Source: Flavobacteria bacterium RIFCSPLOWO2_12_FULL_35_11 | GTDB taxonomy: Bacteria; Bacteroidota; Bacteroidia; Flavobacteriales; Flavobacteriaceae | DNA: 64,000 bases | NCBI GenBank assembly: GCA_001800975.1 | Contig: MGWK01000026.1 | Coordinates: forward strand, 1-64,000 | Direction: 5' to 3' | Shown: one piece after another, positions 53,509 through 62,987 of the stretch | Position numbering within the stretch: the first letter of the stretch is position 1 | Layout of the letters: every line of letters begins with the position of its first letter | Made by a program: the position numbers and the translations under genes | The notes under the pieces: model-generated | The model's input: only the letters and a program-made list of their open reading frames with translations | Database searches by the model: none | What the model was told of the DNA's origin: nothing

Positions 53509-55638
53509 TTAAATTCCATTAATCTTGAGAATACTGATGGCAAATCCGCCTCCCGGAGCCAATTTTAATTTCAAAATAGATTGATTTGTGATTTCAATTT
53601 TTCTGATGTTGATGGCGGTTGGGTTTTTATTCCAATCTGCATCTTCCGCATCTTCATAAATAGTGGCTTCATAATTTATGTTTGGGCTCAAAAAATCAAA
53701 TTTGATGTCCATTTCTCTTGCATTTTCATCGGTAATTCCGCCAACAAACCAATTGTCGGTATTTCGTTCTTTTCTGGCAATGGACACAAAATCTCCAATT
53801 TCACCATTCAACACTTTTGTTGTTTGCCAATCGACCCCAACATCTTTTATAAACTGAAAGGCTGGATTTCCTTCGTAATTTTCTATTAAATCAGCCGCCA
53901 TTTGAATAGGGCTATAAATCACGACATATAATGCCAATTGTTGCGCAATAGTTGTATTGACCCGATTGTCTTTTTTCCACTTGTCAAATTTAATGTCGAA
54001 AATTCCTGGGGTGAAATCAATTGGTCCGGCCAACATTCTGGTAAAGGCCACAATGGACAAATGTTCCGGCGGATTTCCGCCGTCAGAAGCCCACGCGTTA
54101 AATTCTTGTCCGCGCAATCCTTCACGAGAAATGGTGTTTGGATAGGTTCTGCGCAAACCTGTATCTTTAATGGGTTCATGCGCGTTGATGGCCACTTGAT
54201 ATTTTGCCGCTTTAATCACCGCATTGTTGTATTGGTTCACCATATATTGTCCGTGATGGTATTCTCCTTTTGGTAAAATTTTACCGACATAACCAGTTTT
54301 TACTGCATGAATTCCCAAACTTTGCATCAATGCATAAGCGGTGTCTTGTTGTTTTTCATAGGTTTCTGTAGCTGCAGAAGTTTCGTGGTGCATAATAATT
54401 TCCACCCCTTTTTCTTTTCCGTAGCGCACCACTTCTTTTATATCGTAATCAGGATAGGGCGTCACAAAATCGAATACGCCTTCGCGGTCTTCAAAACCAA
54501 TCCAATGTTCCCAACCGGTATTCCATCCTTCAACCAAAACAGCCCCGATATTGTTTTTTGCTGAAAAATCTATAAATGCTTTTGCGTTTTCTGTAGTGGC
54601 TCCATGTTTGCCATGTGGTTTGGCCATTGTGGTATGTGAACTCATATCTTGTTGCGCACTCATATCCCAAGTGGATTTCCCCAAATGCATTTCCCACCAA
54701 ATTCCAGTATATTTTGTGGGTTTAAACCAGGAAACATCGCCAATTTTATTAGGTTCGTTTAAATTTACAATCAATCGAGATTCAATTAAATCACCCGCTT
54801 TCTCCCCAATTTGAAGGGTTCTCCAAGGGGTATGAAACGGAACGGCTCTTTTTACTTTATAGCCTGTGCGTTCAGAACCCACCAATTCGCTGTTCATCGC
54901 TAAATTTTCCTTGTCGATTTTTAAGGTCATATCCGAATAATCCACCAAACTTGCTTCATGAAAACTCAAATACAAACCCTCATCAGTTTTCATGGTAACG
55001 GGCGTATTTACCGCATTTTCAGGAATGTACGTTTGCGCTAAATTTGGATGGTTTGCCTTTGAAAGCGCATCAATTTCCATGAACTTTGTGGTGTTGTATA
55101 AATGCTCATAAATATCCCAATCGCCAGGAGCCCACCAAACCATATGGTTGCCCGTTAAATTAAACTGCGTATTTTCATCGGTAATGATCACTTTGGAAAG
55201 ATTTTCCTGCTCAGGAAATTCATACCTAAATCCCAATCCGTCATTATAAACCCTGAAAACGATGGTTAGTTTTCTTTTTAAATCCGCTTTTTCCTGAAGC
55301 TCAATTTTTAATTCATTGTAATTATTTTCAACTTTGGTTTGTTCGCCCCAAGGCATTTCCCAAACTTCATTGAAGCCACTTGTTGTTGCATTTACAATTT
55401 CAAAGTTGTCTTTTAAAGATGCCATTTCTTTTAAATCGAAACCCATTGCAGATGTTTTTATGACTTCTTTATTTTTGAAAGTCACCAAATAGGTTGGCTC
55501 TCCTTTATCTGTCAGCTCAAATTCGACTTTAACATTTTCGTCCGGAGAAACAACGACTGTTTGCCATTCACTCTTTTTTGAACAGGAAAACAACAAGATA
55601 CTTATGAGTATTAAACTCAATTTTAAATTATTCTTCAT
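53509..55638 (-). CDS. GH97 glycosidase, lipoprotein
   Basis: 709 residues. Lipoprotein signal (ISILLFSCSKK), N-terminal GH97 beta domain (DNEVKVEFEL type), catalytic barrel with VEGWNTGWEHW, IIMHHETSA and E488 in NAHEPIKDTG, then a C-terminal beta domain. Glu in the HE-P-K position is the mark of inverting, calcium-dependent alpha-glucosidases such as SusB. Membrane-anchored, unlike its neighbour. Confidence 0.88.
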   Translation of the reverse strand: MKNNLKLSLILISILLFSCSKKSEWQTVVVSPDENVKVEFELTDKGEPTYLVTFKNKEVIKTSAMGFDLKEMASLKDNFEIVNATTSGFNEVWEMPWGEQTKVENNYNELKIELQEKADLKRKLTIVFRVYNDGLGFRYEFPEQENLSKVIITDENTQFNLTGNHMVWWAPGDWDIYEHLYNTTKFMEIDALSKANHPNLAQTYIPENAVNTPVTMKTDEGLYLSFHEASLVDYSDMTLKIDKENLAMNSELVGSERTGYKVKRAVPFHTPWRTLQIGEKAGDLIESRLIVNLNEPNKIGDVSWFKPTKYTGIWWEMHLGKSTWDMSAQQDMSSHTTMAKPHGKHGATTENAKAFIDFSAKNNIGAVLVEGWNTGWEHWIGFEDREGVFDFVTPYPDYDIKEVVRYGKEKGVEIIMHHETSAATETYEKQQDTAYALMQSLGIHAVKTGYVGKILPKGEYHHGQYMVNQYNNAVIKAAKYQVAINAHEPIKDTGLRRTYPNTISREGLRGQEFNAWASDGGNPPEHLSIVAFTRMLAGPIDFTPGIFDIKFDKWKKDNRVNTTIAQQLALYVVIYSPIQMAADLIENYEGNPAFQFIKDVGVDWQTTKVLNGEIGDFVSIARKERNTDNWFVGGITDENAREMDIKFDFLSPNINYEATIYEDAEDADWNKNPTAINIRKIEITNQSILKLKLAPGGGFAISILKINGI

Positions 55639-55798
55639 TTATTTTTATTTATGTTTTCTAATAAATAATCACGTTTGCTGTCTAAAAACCTATTGATAGA
55701 TTGATTTATAAACACAAAGCAATTCCCCCCTTAAAACACATTGCCCCCTGTAGAGGAAATTGGTTTTGTATTTTTTTTATACAATTAAACCATTTAAA

Positions 55799-57865
55799 TT
55801 AATCAATGGCCTTAAAATATATTGCTTGTCCGCCGCCTTTAGCAAGTTTAATTTTAAGGATGGTTTTGTTTGAAACCTCTTCATTAGAAATACAATAATC
55901 AAGTGGATTTTCATCCCAATGGGCCTTTTCACCATCCGCATAAATAAATGCACGGTATTTCACTCCCTCATCCAAAAATGCAAGCGGAATATCAAAATCT
56001 CTTGAGTCTTCATTTGTGATGCTGCCCAATGCCCAATTTTTTGCATTTTTTTCCTTTCTTACAACAGTTAAATACTCCCCAATTTCTGCATTAATAATTT
56101 TTGAATCATCCCATTCAACAGGGACGTCTCTTATAAATTGAAAAGCAGGGTTATTTTCGTAATTTTCAGGTAAATCTGCCGCCATCTGAACGGGACTGTA
56201 AAAAACCACAAACAATGCCAATTGCTTTGCTAATGTTGTTGGGATCTGATTGTTTTCACGATATTTTTTAAGTTTAATGTCGAAAATTCCAGGGGTAAAA
56301 TCCATTGCTCCTGCCAACATTCTAGTAAATGGCAATATCAAAGTATGTGAAGGATTATTCCCCGGTTTTCCCCAAGCGTTAAATTCTTGGCCTCTTGCTC
56401 CTTCCTGTGACAATAAATTAGGATATGTTCGACTAATTCCAGTTGGTTTTACAGCTTCATGCACAAATAGCTGGATTTTATGCTCTGCTGCTTTCTCTAC
56501 AGCTAATCTATAATGTTCAACCATATATTGACCCTGTTGATAATTATTGGCAGGAACTTTTGCACCTACATATCCCGATTTTACTGTATTAATACCTAGT
56601 TCATTTAAATAATCATAAGCACCATTCATTTCATTGGTATACTTCCCCGCCAAACCATTTGTTTCGTGCTGCCCAATTATTTTCACTCCTTTTTCTTTTG
56701 CATAACGCATTACTTCAGGAAAATCAAAATCTGAATAAGAAGTTACCCAATCAAATTGACATTTTCTTTCACCTACCATCTGCTTAGGATTACATTCATT
56801 CCATCCTTCAATCAAAACAGACTCAATATGGTGTTTAGCTGCGAAATCAATATAGCTTTTAGATATTTCTGTGGTTGTCCCATGATTGTTCTTATCCATT
56901 TCCCAATCATATTTATTTACGTGCATTGCCCACCAAAGTCCAATATATTTTTGTGGATGAATCCAATCAGTCTCCGCAATTTCACATTTTTCGTTTAAGT
57001 TCTCAATTAAATTCGACTCAATTAAACCTCCTGCAGTTTTTGAAATCTGAATGGTTCTCCAAGGAGTTTCAAAAGGAGTTTGCGTTTTTACTTTAGTGCC
57101 ATCTTCCCATGCAACAAGCGCGCTTGTCATTTTTAAGTTTTTGGTGTCACATTTCAAAGTCATACTTGCGTAATTTGTTAAATTGGCTTCATGAAAACTG
57201 AGGTACATTCCCTCTTTTGTTTTCATAGTTATTGGCGTGTTTACTGCCTTGACGTCTGGAATAAAAGAATGCGTTAATTGATTTTTTAAATATGAAGTCC
57301 CATCAATTTCGCTGAATTTTGTTTTGGAAAAGAGGTGTTCATCACTATCCCAATCACCTGGATTCCACCAACAAGTGTAGTCATCACTCAATTGAAATTC
57401 GGTTTTTTCGTCTGTAATAAGCACTTTTCCCATGTTTTCCTGTTCGGGAAACTCATAACGAAATGCCACTCCATCATCATAAACTTTGAAAATTACATTA
57501 AATGTTCTTTTCAGTTTTGACGTTTCCTTAAGCTGAATTTTAAGCATATTGTAATTGTTCCGGACTTTAGGTGTTGGGCCCCAAATTCTTTCCCAAGTTT
57601 CATTAACGGCATCCGTTTTAAAATCAATAATGGCTAAATTTTTATTTAACTCTTTTGCGTCTTTAAATTTAAATGAAATGAAAGAATTTTCTATTAATTT
57701 CTTATCTCCATAAGAAACATTATAAAATGGCCTGCCTTCATTGTCTACATTAAATTCAACCATAATCTGGCCATCAGGTGATTTAATATATTTGACCTTG
57801 CCACTGGAATATAAATTGCCGGCGGCCAATAGAAAGAATAACGAAAAAAATAAGTGTTTTATCAT
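55799..57865 (-). CDS. GH97 glycosidase, secreted soluble paralogue
   Basis: 688 residues. Ordinary signal peptide (LFFLLAAGNLYSSG) without a lipobox, so free in the periplasm. GH97 motifs: VLIEGWNECNPKQ, IIGQHETNGL and E470 in FVHEAVKPTG. A paralogue of the previous enzyme; the first catalytic segment differs (WNEC versus WNTG). Probably the pair divides substrates by linkage or length. Confidence 0.88.
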   Translation of the reverse strand: MIKHLFFSLFFLLAAGNLYSSGKVKYIKSPDGQIMVEFNVDNEGRPFYNVSYGDKKLIENSFISFKFKDAKELNKNLAIIDFKTDAVNETWERIWGPTPKVRNNYNMLKIQLKETSKLKRTFNVIFKVYDDGVAFRYEFPEQENMGKVLITDEKTEFQLSDDYTCWWNPGDWDSDEHLFSKTKFSEIDGTSYLKNQLTHSFIPDVKAVNTPITMKTKEGMYLSFHEANLTNYASMTLKCDTKNLKMTSALVAWEDGTKVKTQTPFETPWRTIQISKTAGGLIESNLIENLNEKCEIAETDWIHPQKYIGLWWAMHVNKYDWEMDKNNHGTTTEISKSYIDFAAKHHIESVLIEGWNECNPKQMVGERKCQFDWVTSYSDFDFPEVMRYAKEKGVKIIGQHETNGLAGKYTNEMNGAYDYLNELGINTVKSGYVGAKVPANNYQQGQYMVEHYRLAVEKAAEHKIQLFVHEAVKPTGISRTYPNLLSQEGARGQEFNAWGKPGNNPSHTLILPFTRMLAGAMDFTPGIFDIKLKKYRENNQIPTTLAKQLALFVVFYSPVQMAADLPENYENNPAFQFIRDVPVEWDDSKIINAEIGEYLTVVRKEKNAKNWALGSITNEDSRDFDIPLAFLDEGVKYRAFIYADGEKAHWDENPLDYCISNEEVSNKTILKIKLAKGGGQAIYFKAID

Positions 57866-58062
57866 GTGATTTTGTTTTTATTTGGATAAAATAGCGTGGA
57901 GACGTTAATGAATACCGCTATATCTCAATTTATATTGTTTGAAAAACATTTAGGCAATAACAATGCACAACTACTTAAAAAAGTAATTGATTTACTGTTA
58001 GACCTTAGATTATTATTTTGTTTATTTAATCAGAGAAATGGATTTTTTGAAATCCGATAATT

Positions 58063-58092
58063 ATTGGACTCCCCTTTATTGAGGAGTCCAAT
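58063..58092 (-). terminator. Hairpin between susD and the GH97 genes
   Basis: ATTGGACTCC / GGAGTCCAAT, 10 bp, loop of 10 nt, 7 bp past the susD stop. The minus-strand flank (AATTATCGG) has no T-run, so it is more likely an mRNA-stabilising or attenuating hairpin. Confidence 0.5.
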
Positions 58093-58098
58093 AAATTA

Positions 58099-59598
58099 CT
58101 AATAACCGGGGTTTTGAACCAAGTTTTTGTTTTTCTCAAGTTCTGTTTGCGGTATAGGGAAAATACCTCTATAAGCCGGTGTTGCACCTTTGTTCCACCA
58201 AGGTTGAAAGAAATCGCCAAAACGAATATTGTCGGTTCGCCTATGTCCCTCATACACAAATTCAAATTTCAGTTCATTATTGATGAAATTAAGATCAATG
58301 GTTCCAGGTGCAGGCAATCCTGCTCTGGAGCGAATCTGTTGAACCAGTGGAGTAGCCATTCCTATATTCCCCATCCTCACATAAGATTCCGCTTTCATCA
58401 TCAGTATTTCGGAATAACGCATTACTACCCAGTCATGGTCACGTTCCCAGCCTTCACCATCTTTTGTTTCGTATTTATACATACGCACTCCTTCATTTGG
58501 TTTAGCGGCATTCAAATCTGAAATTTCCTCAGTATAATTAAGCGGGCTGCCATCATCAAGTAATATTACATTTCCAGTGCCTATGTTAATTTGAGTCCCT
58601 TCAAGCAATGATTTTTTTCGTAAATCGTTATCGTCAAAAGAAGAATAAAGACCTGGCTGGCTAAGCAAACCATTTGGACTTCCTGGGTAATTGCCAGTTC
58701 GTGAAATGGCAAATTTTTGATAATCATGGACTGTCATTGACTGTAGATAATTACCTCTGGTTCCAGATTTACTGTCATAAGGAATTGCAAAAATAATTTC
58801 CTTGGATACCTCATTTTGAATTAAAAAATTTGTAAAATAGTCCGGCTCAAGAATGTAATCAGTTACTTTATCACAAGCATTGATACAATCTTGCCATCTA
58901 GGAGTTCCCGTAAAAACTTCTGCGTTTAAATACAATCTGCCTAAAAGTGCATTTGCAACATTTTGGGTGAATTTTCCATAAATTGGCGCACTTGGAAGTT
59001 CTGTCACGATGTCTTTTAATTCCGATTCAATAAATTCAAAAACTTGTTTTCTGCTTGAATTTGCAGGCAATTCAGCAACTTCATAATTGGTTACAATAGG
59101 TACATTTCCGAACATATCTAACAATATATAGTAATAATAGGCTCTTATCCCACGTAATTCTATATTAACTGCATTTTTTTGTTCATCTGTAAGATTGGAT
59201 TCATTTACCTGAAAAATAACTGAATTTACTTTTGAAATACCCTGAAAGCAGTATCTCCAAGAAGCTAAAATCATTCTATTTGCAGGTGTCCATGTGTGTT
59301 TTTGAGCTTCCAAATAAACACCGCCATCATACCAGCCACCGCCAATTTTAGTCGCAATGCATGCTTCTTCCGAAGCAATTTCATTTAAAAAGAAAACATA
59401 CTCGCAGGTTGGATACGAAATTGTAATCCCATCATTAAAACCACGTAATGAAGCATAGGCATTACCAACGATTGTTTTGATTTCATCTTCGGTTTTCCCA
59501 TATTCAGCTGACGCTACTTTATCATACAGCTTTTCGTCAAGATCCGTACAGCTTAAGGTTAGCAGTAGAACCATGGATATATAAATTATTTTTTTCAT
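58099..59598 (-). CDS. susD: SusD-like binding protein (second module)
   Basis: 499 residues. Lipoprotein signal (LLLTLSCTDLDEKLYD), the RagB/SusD body (NIELRGIRAYYYYILLDMFGNVPIV) and the C-terminal signature (LKFEFVYEGHRRTDNIRFGDF, FPIPQTELEKNKNLVQNPGY). Follows its SusC by 20 bp. Confidence 0.93.
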   Translation of the reverse strand: MKKIIYISMVLLLTLSCTDLDEKLYDKVASAEYGKTEDEIKTIVGNAYASLRGFNDGITISYPTCEYVFFLNEIASEEACIATKIGGGWYDGGVYLEAQKHTWTPANRMILASWRYCFQGISKVNSVIFQVNESNLTDEQKNAVNIELRGIRAYYYYILLDMFGNVPIVTNYEVAELPANSSRKQVFEFIESELKDIVTELPSAPIYGKFTQNVANALLGRLYLNAEVFTGTPRWQDCINACDKVTDYILEPDYFTNFLIQNEVSKEIIFAIPYDSKSGTRGNYLQSMTVHDYQKFAISRTGNYPGSPNGLLSQPGLYSSFDDNDLRKKSLLEGTQINIGTGNVILLDDGSPLNYTEEISDLNAAKPNEGVRMYKYETKDGEGWERDHDWVVMRYSEILMMKAESYVRMGNIGMATPLVQQIRSRAGLPAPGTIDLNFINNELKFEFVYEGHRRTDNIRFGDFFQPWWNKGATPAYRGIFPIPQTELEKNKNLVQNPGY

Positions 59599-59618
59599 CT
59601 TGATATTTTTAAAACTGG

Positions 59619-62600
59619 TTAAAAAGAAAAATTAAGGCCTAAAGAAACTGAACGAGTTTTAGGATAGTAATTATACACATCCATTCCCGGATGATCTAGG
59701 CCATCAATGTTGACTTCGGGGTCAATCCCATTATACCCTGTCAATACAAATAAGTTTTCACCTGTAAGAGAAAGTCTGCATTTTTCAACACCAATGTTTT
59801 TGGTATCAAAATTATACCCAATTGTAACATTTTGAAGTCGCAAAAATGATGCGTCTTCAATCCAATGACTTGAGTAGGCCGCATTTGAAGTAATGCCGTT
59901 TGTTAATGAACTATTTGTGGCATTGTTAATAGGCAAACGATTAGGATCACTTAACACCATGTTTGTGGCATTAAGCACTTTTTGTCCAAACATACCATAG
60001 GTTGCCACCTGAAAATCAAATTTCTTATAGGTCAAATCCGTACTTAATCCAAAATTATACTTTGGCTGTGCATTTCCTAAATATTGCGTTTCTCCATCGT
60101 TTTCATAAGTTATTTGTCCATTTGCATCTATTCCTGTGCTTTTTGGCCCCCAAAATGTTCCAACAGCATATCCTTCTTTGATAACTTGGGCATACTGGCC
60201 CGACATTCCTGGAAGGCCATGTAATGAGCCAGTTACAATAGCGTCTGTTTGATATGTTTCATTAGATAATTTTTCAATCTTTTGAGTATTATGAGAAAGA
60301 GTCAGCGTTGTATTCCAATTCAAATCTGTTTTTTTAGCCAAATTGGCATTAAGGGTCAGCTCAACCCCTTTATTGCTCAAATCCCCAACGTTAGCAAGAA
60401 TAGTTCCAAAAAGATAAGGTGGTTGCGGAACTTCATAGGTATAAAGAAGGTCACTTGTTTTTTTATCATAAATCTCTAATGATCCATTTATAAATTTGAA
60501 TAGTGAAAAATCCACCCCAATGTTAAATTGTGCTGTTGATTCCCATTTCAAATTAGGATTAACGTTCTGTATGATACCATACGATTGTTTCCAAGTACCC
60601 GTTTCCGAATCATAATATGGAGCACCTCCCGCGCTAATAAGTGACAGAGATTTGTATTCGCCTATACCGTCTTGGTTTCCGGTAATTCCATACCCAATTC
60701 GTAATTTTAGATTTTCCAACCACCCCGCAGAACTTTTCATAAATGATTCTTCCGAAACTCGCCATGCAAAAGAAGCCGATGGAAAAAGCCCCCATTTATT
60801 GTTTGCTCCGAAACGTGAAGAACCATCTTTACGCACACTGGCAGTAAATAAATATTTATTTAGGAAGTTATAATTTGCACGGCCATAAAATGAAATGAGT
60901 TTAGATTCTCCTTTGTAAGAACTTACATCAGTGGCCCTAACATCTTGTCCAGCGCCAAGGTTATTGTACAAAAACGAGTCTGTGTCAAAACCTCTTCTTT
61001 GCGCTCCAAAACCTTCATATCCATGTTCAAGATAAGAATAACCAGCTAATAAGTTCAATTTATGATCATTGTTAAATTCTAAATCATAGGTAAGATATGA
61101 TTCTAATTGTTTATTTGAAAAATCAGCCAAAGATCGTTCTGCCCTGCCATTTTCCGACTGACCATCCAATAATGCATAAGTTGGAATATAGAGACTGTTT
61201 TTTACCGAATTATATTCATAGGAAACAGTTGTAACTCCCCTTAATCCTTTAATAATTTCCAATTCAACTTTCCCATACCCAAAAATTCGTTGTTGTGCAT
61301 TGTCAGATGTTCTATTGTTACTGATTTCTACCGGATTCTCATAAAATACCCCCGCATAATTAGTGTAATTTCCATCTGCATCCCTTATTGGAATAGTTGG
61401 ATTAATATTGTAAGAACGCTGAAATACCCTATAATCTATTTGGCTTGATTTATCGAAAGTGCTGTGAATTCCAGCTTCTAACCTTAATTTTTTATCAAAG
61501 GCATATTGATGTCCGGCCAAACTGGCGCCAAACCTTTCTAAATCACTTTTTATAATTACACCCTTATTGCTCAGGTAGTTCAAAGAAACGCGATTTCCCC
61601 CATCTTCGCTATTATTAACAAATGATATGGTATGTGAACTAACAATTGATGTTTGTTGTATTGCTTTTTGCCAATCGGTATCTCCGCCATAGTCAATAGC
61701 CCCTACAGGATTTTTTTCACTAACATATTTTCTCCATTGGCTGGCAGATAACAAATCAATATTTTTTGCAACCTTACCTGTGGCGTAGTATCCATCATAT
61801 TTCATTGTTTTTCCTTTTCGGGTGCTATTTGTTGTTACTATAATTACCCCATTGGCACCTCTTGATCCATATATGGCGGTGGCTGAGGCGTCTTTTAAAA
61901 CATCGATTGATACTATTTCGGAAGGCTGAATTGTATTAAAATCAACTCCAGAAATTCCATCAACCACAACCAATGGTCCATTGCCGGCAGAAAGTGAGGT
62001 ACCTCCTCTTAAACGCAATGATGCTGTACTTGTAGGATCACCTGATGACTGAATAACCGATAGTCCAGCTACTTTACCTTGCAATAATTGCTCTGTGGAA
62101 AAAACAACCCCTTTTTTGAGTTCTTTTGCAGAAACTGACGAAATGGAGCCGGTTAAATCACTTCTTTTCATCTTACCATATCCAACAACAACAATTTCAT
62201 CAAGTGAAGCCAAATCCTCATCAAGCTGAACATTTATAATTGTTTCCAATCCAACTATTATTCTTTCTGTTTTCATTCCAATGAAAGAAAATTCAATAAT
62301 ATCTCCTTCCTTAGATTCAATACTATAGTTTCCATTAAAATCGGTCTCTGTTCCTTTAACAGTTCCAACAATTAGTATGCTTACTCCCGGAAGCGGCGTT
62401 CCATTACTGTCGGTCACTGTTCCTTTAATTTCTAATTGTTGATCAATTAATAAATTAATAGGATTTTCTTCTTTATCTTTTGGAGTATTTTTAATGATAA
62501 TTTGTTTATTCAATAACTCAAATGAAACAGACATGTCTAAAAATATTTTATTCAAAATATTTTTAACTTTTTCATTTTTCGCCTTAACTGAAACAAGTTT

Positions 62601-62840
62601 ATTTACATTGATATCATCTCTACTAAAAAGAAATTTAAACTCTGTTTTCATTTCAATTTCCTTTAGCACCTTTTCAATGGTGACATTGTTAAGATCCAAT
62701 GTTATTTTTGTGTTTTGGGCATAATTGCTTGCTTCGATTTTGAATATGGAAACAATAAGTAAAAATGTGGTTAATTTCATTTTTAAATTAAAATTTAAGC
62801 AGAATAAGGACATAATCCTATTCTTAATAAGATTTTTCAT
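59619..62840 (-). CDS. susC: SusC-like TonB-dependent transducer with STN domain (second module)
   Basis: 1073 residues. Signal peptide, an STN/secretin-like N-terminal signalling domain (about 45-115; ITLDLNNVTIEKVLKEIE, FLFSRDDINVNK), carboxypeptidase-regulatory-like domain (about 138-205), TonB box DEIVVVGYG, plug, barrel ending LGLNFSF. The STN domain passes an occupancy signal to FecR, whose gene is directly upstream. This differs from the first module. Confidence 0.93.
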   Translation of the reverse strand: MKNLIKNRIMSLFCLNFNLKMKLTTFLLIVSIFKIEASNYAQNTKITLDLNNVTIEKVLKEIEMKTEFKFLFSRDDINVNKLVSVKAKNEKVKNILNKIFLDMSVSFELLNKQIIIKNTPKDKEENPINLLIDQQLEIKGTVTDSNGTPLPGVSILIVGTVKGTETDFNGNYSIESKEGDIIEFSFIGMKTERIIVGLETIINVQLDEDLASLDEIVVVGYGKMKRSDLTGSISSVSAKELKKGVVFSTEQLLQGKVAGLSVIQSSGDPTSTASLRLRGGTSLSAGNGPLVVVDGISGVDFNTIQPSEIVSIDVLKDASATAIYGSRGANGVIIVTTNSTRKGKTMKYDGYYATGKVAKNIDLLSASQWRKYVSEKNPVGAIDYGGDTDWQKAIQQTSIVSSHTISFVNNSEDGGNRVSLNYLSNKGVIIKSDLERFGASLAGHQYAFDKKLRLEAGIHSTFDKSSQIDYRVFQRSYNINPTIPIRDADGNYTNYAGVFYENPVEISNNRTSDNAQQRIFGYGKVELEIIKGLRGVTTVSYEYNSVKNSLYIPTYALLDGQSENGRAERSLADFSNKQLESYLTYDLEFNNDHKLNLLAGYSYLEHGYEGFGAQRRGFDTDSFLYNNLGAGQDVRATDVSSYKGESKLISFYGRANYNFLNKYLFTASVRKDGSSRFGANNKWGLFPSASFAWRVSEESFMKSSAGWLENLKLRIGYGITGNQDGIGEYKSLSLISAGGAPYYDSETGTWKQSYGIIQNVNPNLKWESTAQFNIGVDFSLFKFINGSLEIYDKKTSDLLYTYEVPQPPYLFGTILANVGDLSNKGVELTLNANLAKKTDLNWNTTLTLSHNTQKIEKLSNETYQTDAIVTGSLHGLPGMSGQYAQVIKEGYAVGTFWGPKSTGIDANGQITYENDGETQYLGNAQPKYNFGLSTDLTYKKFDFQVATYGMFGQKVLNATNMVLSDPNRLPINNATNSSLTNGITSNAAYSSHWIEDASFLRLQNVTIGYNFDTKNIGVEKCRLSLTGENLFVLTGYNGIDPEVNIDGLDHPGMDVYNYYPKTRSVSLGLNFSF

Positions 62841-62877
62841 ACTTTTGTGTTTGATTAGTGATTAATTAATAATGGTT

Positions 62878-62943
62878 AATTCACTTTATTATAATCGGAA
62901 GTTGTTCTAGCATCTTCCGGTTTTTTATTTTATAAAGTGAATT
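62878..62943. repeat. Nested inverted repeats between FecR and susC
   Basis: Outer arms AATTCACTTTAT (62878-62889) and ATAAAGTGAATT (62932-62943) and inner CGGAAG / CTTCCG form one long imperfect hairpin in the 147-bp gap. May end or attenuate the fecR transcript, or be an operator. Confidence 0.5.
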
Positions 62944-62987
62944 GAGTTATTGGTTAAGTTTCAATTCATATATTTTTATAATTTAGG

